Shown here one piece after another: positions 46,458-59,300 of a DNA stretch of 64,000 bases. The position numbers and the translations under genes are program-made. The stretch's first letter is position 1. Each line of letters starts with the position of its first letter. The notes beneath the pieces are model-generated. The model was not told the DNA's origin. It saw only the letters and a program-made list of their open reading frames with translations, and searched no databases. The DNA is taken from contig NC_090968.1 in assembly GCF_040807025.1 (NCBI RefSeq), forward strand, positions 1 through 64,000, written 5' to 3'. Origin of the DNA: Struthio camelus. Its lineage: Eukaryota > Chordata > Aves > Struthioniformes > Struthionidae.

Positions 46458-49331
46458 ACCTGACAGCCACTTGCAGGCAAGGCTGACACTGATTATCACA
46501 CGGCCAGCTGATGCTCTGGCAGGGTTTGGGTCTCATAGTTGCTCTATCAGAGCAAGCAGGCGCTTGCACGCGTCTTGGCCCACCGCTGTCCCTTCAGAAG
46601 TTCAAAGGTGTTGGTGTGTGCAGGGCGGATTCCCCTCCTCCCTCCCTCCCTCCCTCCACCTCCACTGATTACAGTGGGAGCTTAGACAAGGAGCTGGCAT
46701 GCAGACAGCCATTTTGTGCTCACCAAAACTGGGGACAGGGGAATCCCCCCTCCTGAGAGTGTGTGGAGTGCACGGGATGGAACGGAATCCCGCTTCATGC
46801 CAGGGCCTTCTCAATGTATTGTTTACCTCCTCTAAATCAGTCCCTGAAGCATGAGGAAAGTAACTCCCTTCTTGGCCCTGTCTAGGAGTCCTGTCTTCTC
46901 ATGAGATGGGAATAGGGCCTTCTAGCGGGACATTTCCGGCTGTAAGGGTGAGGCGGGGGCAAGGCCTGGACTCCTGGCAGGGACAGATACACTGTTTCTA
47001 TCACTGTGTCAGAGCGGGCTTCTCTGTAATAAATGGGGATTTCCTCAGTGCAGTGCTTGAAGGTTGGGCTCTTCTTCCAAAGGTGGAGTCAACAATGCGC
47101 TCAAGGGCTTTCAGCCTGAAGGGGCCTGTTGCTTTTTGGGGGTTCTCCATGGGCTCGAGGCGATGAGCCCATGGGATGATGTGTTAGGGAAGGAGGGCTG
47201 GATTCAGCTCTCGCTTGTGGGTAGCCAGTGCTCCTGGAGGTGGTGAATGGTCAAGTGGTATCTCCCAAACGACAGGGCTGGAGACTGATTCCCATCCTTC
47301 TCCAAGGGAGTATGGAGCCACCAGGAGAGCACAGGGCATCTCCAAGGGCACCACGTGCCCTCGGGGTGGGCAGTGAATGGAGCTTCACAAAATCAGGTGG
47401 AGTCATCCAAAGGTAAAGGCCTAAACCAATGAATGTGCAGGCCAGTGAGAGCCCTACAGTCCCACGAGAGGCAGTGGGGACCCCGGAGGCCCAGGGAAAG
47501 GAGCCTGGAGAGCGGTTCACGTCACCTTCAATGAAAAGCCATGGGCTTGATCTAGGGCCACACCTGAACACAGCCTGAGCTGTTTGAAGTGCCCTGCGAT
47601 TGCTCAGAGCATCGTCCATGGCCACCTACCCTTTGGTAGGGGGTTGTCTGTCCCGCGGGGTCTGCTTCCCACCCTGACCACCACGGCCAGGGCGGAGTCA
47701 CCCTGTGGCCCCAGGGCACCACGGTCCGCTCCCACTGCAGAGCAGCACCCCCAGCTCGGGTCGCTACACAGGGGAAGGCTCCAGGAATGGCCGGGCAGGC
47801 CAGCGCCGATGCACTCACCTGGGGAAAGGCTCTTTGGGCAGCAGGAACGTCCCTGGAGAGCAGCAAAGCAACAACCGTGTGCTTGCAAGGAGGAATAAGC
47901 GAGCGAGAAGTCTGTTTCTCTGTGTGTCAGCTAAGGGCAGGCTGGTGTGTCCTGGGGGCAGCAGGAGCTGCCTGAGGAGCCGCAGGGCAGGGACTCTGGC
48001 GCTGTCCTGGAGGGAGGCGCTGGCACGAGGGAGCTGCAGGCCGTCTGGGGGCAGGGAATCTCCTTGACACAAGAACAAGGGGCACAGAGTGTCACTGTCC
48101 TCTGCTTCCTTGTGCCACTGGGGCCAGGGACAGTTTGGAAGCTGACGAGGCAGCTGACACCCTGCCCCTACCCACCCCTTCCCCCGTGCTGCTGTGCTTT
48201 CAAGGGGGCTTGGGCTGTGGTGTGAGTGCTACTGTGCCGCAGAAACACGGGCCTCGACCCCTCGCTGCAGCCCCCACTGCCCTCCTGCCCCTGCCCTGCC
48301 GCCCTGCCGTCCTCCCCACGCTGCCCTGCCTCCTGACTCCTCTCCCCACACCGCAGGGCCCGGCAGTGCAGCAGGCGCAGGCACAGCCCCGCAGCTGCTG
48401 CCTGGTCCCCGGCCCTCCCCGCCTCCCTCCACACCAGGGCTCCAGCCCCAGCCAGGCAGCAGGTCCGGCCTCTCCCCCCAGCTCCTGGCCTGGCTCCTCC
48501 CGCACTCCCACCCCCTGGCAGGGAGCTGGAGCTGCCCTGGTCCCGGGCAACTGGCCAGCACCAGGGCTGGCATAGGGCCCGGGTGGACAGGCAGTGCGGG
48601 GGGGCAGTGGGGCAGGGCGAGCAGCCTCCCTCAGGGCCCCACGGCTGGGCCAGGAGGGATGAGGCCATGCGGCCAGCTGGGCTCCAGCTGCTGCTTTGAT
48701 GTCAGCTCCATGGAGGGACCGTTGGGGTTTGCTCCCTTTGCAGGGGAATGGCTGGAGGCGGAGACCTTGCCGGGGCCTGGCCCAGACCGGGGCAGTGCGC
48801 TACTGATCAAATTGAAGGACGCAGCCCCCTTTTCCTCCACCAAAATGATCCACAGACTATTAGGGCACGTGCGTTTAATCCACAGTACTCCTTATGGGAC
48901 CGAAGGCAAAAGAAATGTGCTGTCCGTTCTTCTAGGTGAAAAAACGACGTTGGTTTGTGTCGCCATCTTTGCCCTTCTAGCTTCCAGGACTGTTAAAACA
49001 GCAGTGAATTTTGTGGTGGGAACAAAATTGAGAAAGGGTTTGTTGAAACGGCTTAAGAGAAAACCTGAAACAATTTCTGATTTTGTTACCTATAGGCCAC
49101 AAAGATTATGTTACTCTTTTGCTATTCCCGAGGGGAAGGCATTTACCGCCACAGCTGAAAAGTGAGCTTAGGTTGTCCCAGTTGGGTCAGTCATTTTTCT
49201 CAACTGCTATTGTTTCTCTGTCTCTACTGCTGGGAGGCAACTCTCTGGACCGACTGAACTCAGTTATGCCTCTAGGATCTTTGGCTTGAGCCGGCATGAG
49301 GTGCTGCCATGCTGTGGTGGCAGAAAGAAAT
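46458..49331. other. Intergenic region with GC-rich block (unit C)
   Basis: Counterpart of 5733-8605. Private change GTGCCACTGGGG near 48112, where A and B read GTGTCCCTGGGG. The long plus frame (48194-49165) remains open. Confidence 0.4.
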
Positions 49332-49467
49332 GCTAGAGAGGCTGTGGAGTCTCCCTCACTGGAGGTATTCAAAACCCAACAGGGCCCGGCCCTGAGCAAC
49401 CTGCTCTAGCTGACCCTGACCATCTCCAGAGGTCCCTTCCACCCTCCGCCATTCCGTGGTTCCGTGA
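49332..49467 (+). mobile_element. Second CR1 3' tail (unit C)
   Basis: Same insertion as 8606-8741. Confidence 0.88.
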
Positions 49468-50101
49468 CCCTGCAGTTGTTGATATTCAACTCTCAGAACA
49501 AGCCTGAGTTCTACCGGACGGAGGTGACGCCGCACTGCAAGCTCAAAAGCTTCCTGGTCTTGGGAGGTGCACAGACAGTGTATTCAGAGTGAGCAAGCAG
49601 GTAGATCTTCCTTTAAAAAGCAGAACCACTCAGAATTCACTGAGCTCAAGGGGAGGTCCTTGCCACCTCCCTCTGGTCTGCAGGAAACACATCTGGCTGC
49701 CCTTAGACAGTTCTCGGCCGTCCTGGATATCCCACCTCAGCTATTCATGCCTCAGCTAGGCATTACCTCCCCCCACTCCCCAGGAGCCCTCTCCTCCAGG
49801 CTTCTCCTCCTTCTTCCTAAGTGCTGGCTAATTCCACAGATTCATGCCTTGCTTCTGCCTCCCTTTATGGTACCTACGATGACTTCTCTGAAGTTCTGGG
49901 GCCGCCTTTATACAGTCGCAGTTACCAAGCCACGTGCAGGATTTTCCCCTAACTGCAGCCTGTTCCCTTTACAGCCACATACAGTCGTGTGCTCTACAGG
50001 CCCTCAAGCTGACAGCGCGCCAGAGAGAGCGCACCTGAACCCTTGGAGGAGGTGAGGCACGTTTGGCTCCCCCACCCGCACAGCCCCCAGCAGAGGAGCC
50101 C

Positions 50102-50107
50102 ATGGAG
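50102..50107 (+). other. Candidate first coding exon of the TOPORS-like gene (unit C)
   Basis: ATGGAG|GTAGGT, phase 0 to the acceptor at 51102-51103. Nearby, G to A at 50082 is private to this unit. Confidence 0.33.
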
Positions 50108-51103
50108 GTAGGTGCCACCCACCCTCGCCCCTCACCCCACGAGCGGCAACACAGGCAGAGGGAAGGGGCTTGCTCTTCTTGCGCTGAGAGGGGCCATCGC
50201 ACTGCCGCCAACGCCAAAAGGTTCGTCACCTCTCCACCAATCCTTTGAAAAGGGTGAGGGTCAGAGCTGCCAGGGACAGGGCAGGGCTTGTGGACTTCTG
50301 CTGCAATTTGGCTGGGCGGCAGGGCACATACTCCTGCTGGGCTCACTTGGCTGAGAGGCATGCTGTGCATCTGTGGCCAGTGCCGTGTGTGTAGCAAGAG
50401 GCTGCAGGGGTCTCCAGGAGTGCTGAGAGACCTCGTTGCCTCTTCCTCGGAGTGCACTTGCAGCTGTGGTGAGCTGCACTTGGAACTATGCTGCAGGCTG
50501 GGCTGTGCAAGGAAGCAGAGGTGGTCAGTGGGGTTTTGGGAAGTGCTGAGTCCCAAGCAGCAAGGGCATGCTTTTGAAGAGGGCAAGGAGAAAGGGCAGG
50601 GTGCCCAAGAATGGCAAGGATGCCCACGTTCCCCGGGGGCAGCATGTTGGTTCCTGAGCTTTCTGGCAGCTCCCAGTTCGTAAAGGAAGAGTTGCTCTGA
50701 GAACTGTCTGAATGCATGCTCCCCCAGCCTCCTGTGCTCTGCTGATGCGGCTGGTACTGGTGCAAAGAGGGACCTCTTCCTTTCCGGAGGAAGGAGGGAG
50801 GCAGATGTCGGCAATTCCTAGGCAGTTCCTGAGCCGGGACATTTTTCAATGTCTTTCCTTCCTCTCTTGCTGAGTTAGGAGGAGACTGACCCATGACACC
50901 TCCCTGTCATGGGAGGGCACCGAGGCCTTCCTGGGTGATAGGCACCAGTGCCTGTGTTCTTTCTTCTCATCCTGAAAGCAGCCTCGTGTGGGTTTCTGTG
51001 CCAATGGCTCTTCTGCACCGCTGCCTGCACCATAGTCCGCCCTCCACACTGCCCTCCGCAGTCTTCCCAGGAAGGGCAATGATCTCGGCCTCTCTTTCTG
51101 CAG

Positions 51104-52783
51104 CGGAGTGCAGCATCAGCAGCTGAGGCACCTGCAACGGATGGCAGCTCCTTACCCTCAGCTCCCCCCAGCCCTCTGCAGCAGACAACACCAAGACCTG
51201 CAGCTCCAGACGCTACGTGTCCCATCTGCCTGGACACCTTGGACAACGTGGCCTACATAAAACCTTGCTTCCATAAGTTTTGCTTTAGTTGTGTGTTCCG
51301 GTGGTCGAAAACAAAGGCCGAATGCCCGCTGTGCAAGCAGGCTTTCCGATCAATTCTGCACACAGTGGTGGCAGAAGATGACTACCAGGAGCATGTCATC
51401 AGGCCCCCCGAAGATGGTTCTGTTGCCAGCCATCAGCAACGGAGAGCTCCTCACCGCCCTGCCATCCGGAGGCGCCGTCACCCTGCAGCTCACCCGCAGC
51501 AGCCTTCCCCTTCTCCTCAGATGCGACCCTCTCCGCAGAACAGCAGCAGGCTGGAGGGGACCCGGAGGCACACCAGGCAGAGGCAGAGAGAGGGAGGGCT
51601 GCTGGAGCCACGCCAGAGGCTGTCCCCACAGAGGCAGGCCAGGGCTGACAGGAGACCTCAGGGGCATGCGGCAGCGACGGAGGAGGAGACGCTGAACTTC
51701 CGCCGCTCTCTGTACCGCACAGGGATGCGCGTGCAAAGGGCTCCCGATGGCGGCCACCCCCAGGACATCTCGGCAGACTTCTTCTGCCGCAGCCCGGCCA
51801 GCATTCAGAGACTGCTGCCCTGGCTGCAGCGGGAACTGAGAGTCCTCTTTGGAGTCCACCAGACATTGCTAACTGTCACGGAGCTCATTGTCCTGACAAA
51901 CCTGAGGAGGTACGACCTGGACAGTCAGGCCTTTGCTGAGGACTTAGAGCTGCTTCTGCTGAGTCGCACCGAGCAGTTCCTCCACGAGCTCATCAGCTTT
52001 GCCCGCTGCTCGTGCAGCATGGAGACCTACGACCAGCAGGCCATGTATGGCTACCGTGCTCCCAGCCGGCACGAAGGAAGCCCCTCAGCCTCATTGAGCC
52101 TGGCAGCTGCTGCAGGGACGGCCCGGACTCCTGTGCCAGCCCAGAGCCCATCCCGAGCTAGTAGCCCTGGGCTCACGGAGCTTCCTGGCCCCTCGTACGC
52201 CATCCCCCACGAGCTTGCCGCAGCCACACAGTCTGCCCAGCAGCCGCGGCGAAGCTCTGATGATGGGGCAGCTCGAGCAGGAGGAGAAGCCTGGAGAGAG
52301 TTGCTGGCTCCTGCCGACCCCCAGGACAGTGACTCCTCGTCAGACAGTTGTGTCCTTGTAGGGTCCTGGAAGCCCTGGGCAGAGGGAAGCCCTGAATGCA
52401 TTGTGCTCTCCTCAGACTCAGAGCACTCAGCCGCGGCAGAGGAAAAGGAAGCTGGGCAGAATGAGCAGCCGCTCCATGGGTCCAGCCGGAGCTGCAGCAA
52501 AGCCAGCGGGAGCTGCTTGCCCAGCTCCGCCATGCCGAAGGAAACTGGCTGGAGCTGCCGCGGCTGCTGCCCCACTGCCCCCAGGGAGGAGACAGAGCCC
52601 CGGCAGGGGCAGGTGGAGGATGTGGCTGGTTGCTCTGTGCAGGGCTGCAGCCAGATCCCCTTTGCTCCTGGCAGCGGCAGGCAATGCTCACCCGGGAGTC
52701 CCCGGCTGCCCAGAAAGAGGAGGGCAGGCAGCCCCGAGGCCTGTACCCAGCCCAGCAAGAGGCAGGCATGGCCTCAGCGTTAG
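51104..52783 (+). CDS. TOPORS: TOPORS-like RING E3 ligase, main exon (unit C)
   Basis: 559 open codons. I use this copy as the reference state because its residues at variable sites are shared with at least one other copy (HPAAHP, EEETLN, APDGGH, QQPRRS, SCRGCC). The stop TAG is followed 68 bp later by a strong donor-like CTAG|GTAAGA at ~52854-52860, present in all units. Either an intron lies in the 3' UTR or an alternative 3' end exists. No AATAAA was seen in the following kilobase. Confidence 0.92.
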   Translation, partial: RSAASAAEAPATDGSSLPSAPPSPLQQTTPRPAAPDATCPICLDTLDNVAYIKPCFHKFCFSCVFRWSKTKAECPLCKQAFRSILHTVVAEDDYQEHVIRPPEDGSVASHQQRRAPHRPAIRRRRHPAAHPQQPSPSPQMRPSPQNSSRLEGTRRHTRQRQREGGLLEPRQRLSPQRQARADRRPQGHAAATEEETLNFRRSLYRTGMRVQRAPDGGHPQDISADFFCRSPASIQRLLPWLQRELRVLFGVHQTLLTVTELIVLTNLRRYDLDSQAFAEDLELLLLSRTEQFLHELISFARCSCSMETYDQQAMYGYRAPSRHEGSPSASLSLAAAAGTARTPVPAQSPSRASSPGLTELPGPSYAIPHELAAATQSAQQPRRSSDDGAARAGGEAWRELLAPADPQDSDSSSDSCVLVGSWKPWAEGSPECIVLSSDSEHSAAAEEKEAGQNEQPLHGSSRSCSKASGSCLPSSAMPKETGWSCRGCCPTAPREETEPRQGQVEDVAGCSVQGCSQIPFAPGSGRQCSPGSPRLPRKRRAGSPEACTQPSKRQAWPQR

Positions 52784-54711
52784 GAAGGAGAGAGGAAGAT
52801 GGCCAGGAAGCAGAGACGAGAGCAGCCAGAGAAGCCTGTGGCAATGGCGGCTAGGTAAGAAGACCGAAAGAAGTGGAAAACGGGCTGGACTGCTGCCCTC
52901 CAAGGGTTGTCTTCAGCGGTACAAGGTCTGGCAGTCAGCTGACTGTGAGTAGTGGCCTCCTTGGGAGAAGGTAGCAATGCTAGGGCAAAGACTGGTTCAG
53001 GTGTTCTTAATGAGGCGATGGAGGGCTCTCGGGGCAAGCTTGGAGTAGGAGTTGGACTAGACGCTGGCAGATGCAGGGCCCACACGGATGAGGAAGTCTG
53101 TCAGTCCCCCCAGCAGTTATTCTAGGAGATGGCTGTCTGAAAGCACCTTTGGCAGGACACTGCGGGGCCAGGTTTGTATAAAGACCAGTGCAATCCAGCT
53201 GGTTGCCGTGACAAATGCTGAGGAGAGTGAAGGGGTCCCTCGTGACTCACTTGCCTTCTGTCACCCTCTGCTCTCCCTTGGCAGGCAAGGAAGTGGTGGG
53301 TTTTCCGCACAGACCTGAGGTGCACCGAGCCCCTCTCCTTGTGTGTGTGTGGGCCTCCCACCAAAATGCCTGAGCTCCCCTGCAGCTGTTCCCCAAATGG
53401 CCCTGTCTGGGCTGGAGAACGGGGAGGCATAAAACTCCCCAGCATACACTTCTGGGGAGGAACCCTCTCAGCTTCCCCTCTGCTGGAAAAGTGGCTTGCC
53501 TCCGTGTTTCTGCTCCTTTCGCTCTCACCCCACCTGCTCTAGGGGCTTTTAATCTCCTTGCGTGCCTTACTTCTTCCCCTTTGCGTTGCTGGCGTGCAGT
53601 GCTAACCACGGTGTTGGAGCGGGTGCCACCTTCCAGGTAAGAAGCTGGCCCTGGGGTTTTTCACCAGTGCTGCTGCTGGCTAAGGAGCTCGTCACCTGAA
53701 CGCACTTAAGGCACCTGGGATGTGAGCTGCTGGAGAGCTGCCAGAGCTCAGGATGCAAGAAGACTGGCTTGAATTGTCTAGCTCTCCTCAGCTTGGAGGC
53801 AGAGCTAGCCCTGCCAGGACATGGCTTCCAGGCTGACAACCCTGCTTTGAAGCTTCTTTGAAGCAGGAGCAAAATCATTTCTGGGAGGTGTGTCACATTC
53901 CGCATGTCCGATGGCTGCTGAGGACCGGGCTGCAGCAGTGGTGAGCGTAGCTGTGGCTGTGGGGGTTGGCAGGGCTGAGCAATGCAGCCTCTGGCCTCTC
54001 TCCCCAGGCCCCCTGCAATGAGGTGAGGAACTGCTCACTGAGGTGAGCCCATCTCCATGCTTGTGCCTCAGGGGGCATGTTATTCCCAGCTCACAGAGGC
54101 CTTCAGCTTTCCCACATGTTAACTTAGGAGTTAACATCTCTGCCTGAAAGCAAACCCTGGGACTGCAACCTTGGCTAGGTTTTGGTAGGAACAACGGGAA
54201 CTCCCAGCTCGATACAAAGGGAGGCACTCCCAGCGCAGCACCCTAAGCCCAGGCTGACGGAGGCAGGCTCTCTTGTGCTCCTGCTTTCTGAGCCAGGGAC
54301 TCTGGGGTCCTTGGCTGCACAAAGGCACAGCTCCAGCTGAAGTGGTGCCGGTTAGACTCGCCAACCCAGCAGCCACTGTGTGCTCCGGCTTCCCTAAAAC
54401 ACAGGCGGCATCTCCCCTTCCTCCTCTCGCAGCTCTTCCAGAGAACACTTGTGCGCAACTAGCTTTCAGGACTGGTCTCTGATGTCCTATGGCTCCCTGT
54501 CAGCGTGAGTCAGAGAGGATTTGGGGCAAACTCCCGTCCTCAGGCTTTTCCCTTAGCCAGCACCAGGCAACACCATGCCGAGATGAGATTTCCCTCACTT
54601 GTCTATCGAGATATATTTCTCTGGAGTCACGAGAGTGATAACAGGAGTGCAGTGAGAAATTAAATAATAACACAAGCTTGTTCTTCCAGGAAAAAAGTAT
54701 TGCCTACTCAC
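52784..54711. other. Region downstream of the TOPORS-like gene (unit C)
   Basis: Counterpart of 12058-13985; no gene recognised and no private disruptive change noticed. Confidence 0.45.
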
Positions 54712-56001
54712 CCGCAGGATTCCGCAGAGGCGCCAAAACCTCGTCCAGCTGAGATGCTGGGGAAGCTTCACCTACAGGCACACCTGCAATCAGAGAGGAG
54801 ATTTGCTTCCCTTCTATACCATGACATACGTCTTTTGAGCCAGCATCGGGATTACAGAGGGGGAAAAGAAACGCTTAAAAAGAGACAAAGCTTGTCCTTG
54901 CCAGCAAAAAAAGTCTGACTCCTTACCAGTGGCGTCCTGCAGAGGCTCCCTTACCTCTCCCAGCTGAGCAGCTGGGTACGCAGTGTCCACGGGCACATCG
55001 GTAAGCAGACACGGAGCAGCAGAACTGCGCTGGGCCGACAGTGAACACCCAGGGACTGGCTGAGGCCCAGAGGGGAGAAATGACCGTCCCCACACTTGCC
55101 TGCCTGCAGTGCGCTGGAGCTGGGAGAGAACCCAGGAGTTTGGACTCCCAGTCAGCCCTTCCCCTGCTCTACGCCAATGACCCCTGCCCTTCCGCTTCCC
55201 ACACGTTCCGAGTCCCAGAGCACCTCGCCAGAGCAGGAGAGACTTCCAGTCTCTACCATTTCTCACTGCTGAGGACTTGCCTTTGCAATCTTGAGATCAC
55301 GCCTAATTCAAGAAACTTTATTTTGAAGTGCCAAAATTCCTTCTGGAAACAACCACACAAAGCTCTGGAGCCCTCAGGACACATCAGCACATTAGCCCCA
55401 CTGAGCTTCCTTTCTTTTGCTTGAACTAAAAGAACTAACTGCAGCGGCAGGTTATTCTTTCTTAGGCAAAGCTGCAGCACAAGCACCTCACCCGTGTTTC
55501 TCCCAGTGCCTTATAGGCAGCAGAGGGATGCTGAAGCAGGAGAATAAGGAGCTGGAGAATAAGTTCCATGTTTGCAGAGTGCTCTCCAGTGGCTCTCCCT
55601 CTCCCTGCCACGGGGCTCCTCAGCCCTTCTCTTCACCAGGGAAGCTCAGCTCAGGGGCTGTGTGGTGTCTCGTAAATGCTCGCCCATCTCTCACAGACTT
55701 TTCAGCACTCTTGCCGGCAACAAGGGACTCACTAGAACAGCAGAGGCGGCGCATCCACAGCAACAGCTCTACACCTCCCCCCTTCCCCACTCTTGGCACT
55801 GAATCGGGAAAGCATCCGAGTTCCTCTGCTCAACAGAGGCAAGGGCAGCCCCCCTCGCAACCTGGCCAAATGGTCCTTCCCAGAGACACGGCTGGCCGCA
55901 GGGGCACCTCCCTCCCAGGGCTCCCCTCCACCTCCACGGCACGATGGAGAACACAGCCTGCAAACGGATCCCACCGCTCCTGCCAAGGCTCTTTTGAGAA
56001 T

Positions 56002-56326
56002 GTAGGGTAGTTACAGTGATAGGATGCTGTTAGGATAGCTAGCGTAGAGTTGGTTATCATAGTCTTAGCGTGTAGTTACTTACAGTATTCTTAGAGCAGT
56101 TGGAGTATCCTTAGGTCATTGTAATTTCTCTAAGGGTAGGAGACAGCTAGTCTGCCTGGCTATACTTAGGGCAGTTATTATAGTTATCATATAGTTACCA
56201 TTAGCATTATTACTTATAGTTAGAGTTAGTTAGAGTTACTGTTCGTAGTTATCCTTAGGCCATAGTAATTCTTGCTGGAGGGTAGTTAATGTTAGAGGAG
56301 AGTATTAGGATGGTTTCAGATAGCTA
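56002..56326. repeat. TAGTTA-rich low-complexity region (unit C)
   Basis: Same length as in A and B. Confidence 0.75.
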
Positions 56327-59300
56327 GCCTGGCAGGAGGCTAGCTCCCCCACTCCCCACCAGCTGGGGCACAGCAAGCTCATGGGCTTGCACTTTAGGTG
56401 CAGTAGCTAACTCCTAAGAGAGGAACTGTCTGCACAGGCAGGACAAGAAGAAAAAAGCTTAATCCCTACGTTGCAGCCGATAGAGGAAAATCGGAGTGCT
56501 GGCTGCTTTTTGGAAGAAGGCGTCAGAAACATAATTAACACGAGAGTTCCTCAGCAGGAGGTGATCACAGTGTTACCCTCACAGGGCATGTCTCCCCACA
56601 GCTGCTGCGGCGTTGTTTCCCACACCATCTTCCTGCAGAAGGAAGACCCTTGACTCGCACCCGAAAAACATGCCACTGAAAAGGAATCCTAGGAGAAAGC
56701 AGCAGAAATACGCTTAAGCATCCCAGCTGCCAAGTCTTTCAGGTGACAAAGTTCATCTGAGGAACACCCCATACCTGCCACTTTGGGGGCAGCATGGTTT
56801 TGCCCACCCCCCTCCTGAATGGGGGCAAGACAGGACAACCCAGCAAAACCACATCGCCTTCACTAACAACAGCTTGCAAGCCCCTGAGGAAAAGCTGCCC
56901 CTCAAAACAACTCCTGTTTTAACAGGTCACAGGGTTAAACACCTTCCTCCCCTAAAGACATTACAAAGCCATTGGCTGCCGTCCCTTGCCCAAGAGGAAC
57001 TGCACAGCTTCTGCTGGCAAGCAGGTATCAGAAATCCAGGCAGACAACACAGCTCTGCCCTGTGAGCTTCCAGCCCTGATCCCACCCACCAAACATGGGG
57101 GAGCTACAAACCCCCCCGGGCCCTGCCCCGGACACTTCACAGCTACAGAACTGCCCCACTTCTCTCATTTCGGCAAGGCATCTGTTACTGTTCAGGAGTT
57201 CCTCTCACCCGTGTGAAATGACACGGGTTTGTCTCTGGAGACACAATCTGCCTACTTGCCCAGAAAAAACCCACAGCCGCTTCCATTCAGTCACTGTGGA
57301 ATTTCCAAATGAATGCAAAACAGAGGGAGAACTTTCCTCTCTCTCGGTTTCCCAGCCCACTTGCCCTCTCAGCTGGTACATCAAGAACAGGACGAGATGC
57401 CTGTGGGCTTTCTCTAAGAGCTTAGGCTCAGTAGTACAGATTAAGGCCTCATGAGGAGGAGGTCCAGTTCCCTTTTCCGGGCGGAACAACCCACTCCGGA
57501 ACAGAGATGTCTTTGTAACGCCTCCTTTGTAGCGCCGCCTTCTGATGTCTTTGCGCCTTCCCTTCTTCCGGCAGAGAGTGGCTGCTTAAAACAAAACCAA
57601 AGCAAAAAAGCACCCCACTCATTCATCTCCCTGTTTTGGGCCAAAAGAGCTGCAGAAGGATCAAAGGACACCGAATGGCTGCGCAATAAAGCATCAGAGG
57701 ATATTCACTGCAGGGGAAGTAAAGCATCTAGGGGGCCAAAACACCCAAACCTTAACTTTACATGCACAAATGACAGGCTGTGACCTAGTGGTTATTGGCC
57801 AGGGAGACCCAGCCAGTCAAGCAGAGCGCTCCATGAAAGCACGTGCTCCTTGCTTTGCCGAGGTCAAAAGGAGGAAAGCAAATGCAAGAAGAAAAGGGAC
57901 AGAGAATCAGGCAAGGAACCGCATTAGGCCCTTCCACAGATTCACGGTGTGCCTGAGTGGGTGCCCCTCTGCAAGCACAAATACAGGAAAGGCCCTTGGG
58001 CTACTGCCTCTGGCAGGGGAAGCTCCCAGGCCACAGCCTGCTGGAAGAATGCTCGGAGGAAAAAAAAAGAAAACATCAGTATATAGTGCCCTCTTCTGAT
58101 CCTCCTTCCTAGACAGCTGCTGTTCAACACTGCCCAAGAGAGTGCCAGTGTGAACCAACAGCTCGTTTGACCCAGTGGACCCCGCTGCTCCTGCTCTGGA
58201 AAGCTGTTGGTGTAATCGTCTTCCCCACCTCGGCATCAATGGCAAAGACATCTAAGGAAGCCAGGTTAGCTAGAGATTTGTGTTACGCCAGCTAACACAT
58301 GCAGAAATGCTTGCTAACGCTGCAGAGCTGCAATAATTTGGAAGCTCTAACAGTGGGAGGTGCCAGGAGGAGAGTTACAAAGCTCTTGGAAGAACGCAAT
58401 GCCCTCCGTGGACAGCACGCTTCCGCTTCAGCTGTCAGGCTGCTACTAGGAAGCCCCTCCCCGACAGTCTGCCCTCAGGTCAAAAGCCTAGCTTTACTGA
58501 TTGCTCTCTAAAGGCAGTTCCTTTGTGCCAGGGGCCACCACGTACTTCACAGCAAAGCTTTGGCTCTGAATATACTGGGGAGTTGGCACAACCCAGGCAT
58601 CCAAGACCCTGCAAGGAGGGCTCATGCTACGGCCTGACATAGGCTGGGAGCAGCACCATGAGGCTAAAGGGAGAGCAACCCATACGCCCCATCCTCAAGG
58701 ACAAAAAGGATGAGGTCTGCTATCCTTGCAGGTTTTTAAGGAACTGCTTGTTAACACCACATAAGACCCAAGTGCTTTGGAATTAAGTAAATCCTTGCTC
58801 AGGAACCAAAACAACCAATAGGCATGGCAGGGATTGAACTGCCAAGCCGGAAGGTCCAAATACATCGGCTCACTCAAGCAGCCTTGGAAGCGGATGCAGC
58901 AGCAGCCGCACTGCTGAGGCTCTTGTGCATCCCGGTGCAATTCAGGGCATGCCCGCATCGTGACGGAGGAAGGATGAGCACTCTCACTGTCGGTTAGGTA
59001 ACTGCCTTGCTCATAAGCATGTGAATTAATGAATCATCGAGTTAACAAATCAGTGAACTAGCTAATTAAGTAACTACAGAATTAATGACTTAGGCTAGTC
59101 TGCACAGAAAGGATTCACTCTTTCTTTGCTTTTGGGGTTTTTTTTTCTTTTTTACCTAATAAGCTCATAAGACTAAAGTTGGTTTCACAAAGTACGCTGT
59201 CCTGTAAATTTGAGAGATCACAACGTGACACACAGATCCGCCTTTTCCTGGGAGAGACCTACAACCAACACTCAGGGTAGCCCATGCTCATTGTGCTTTA

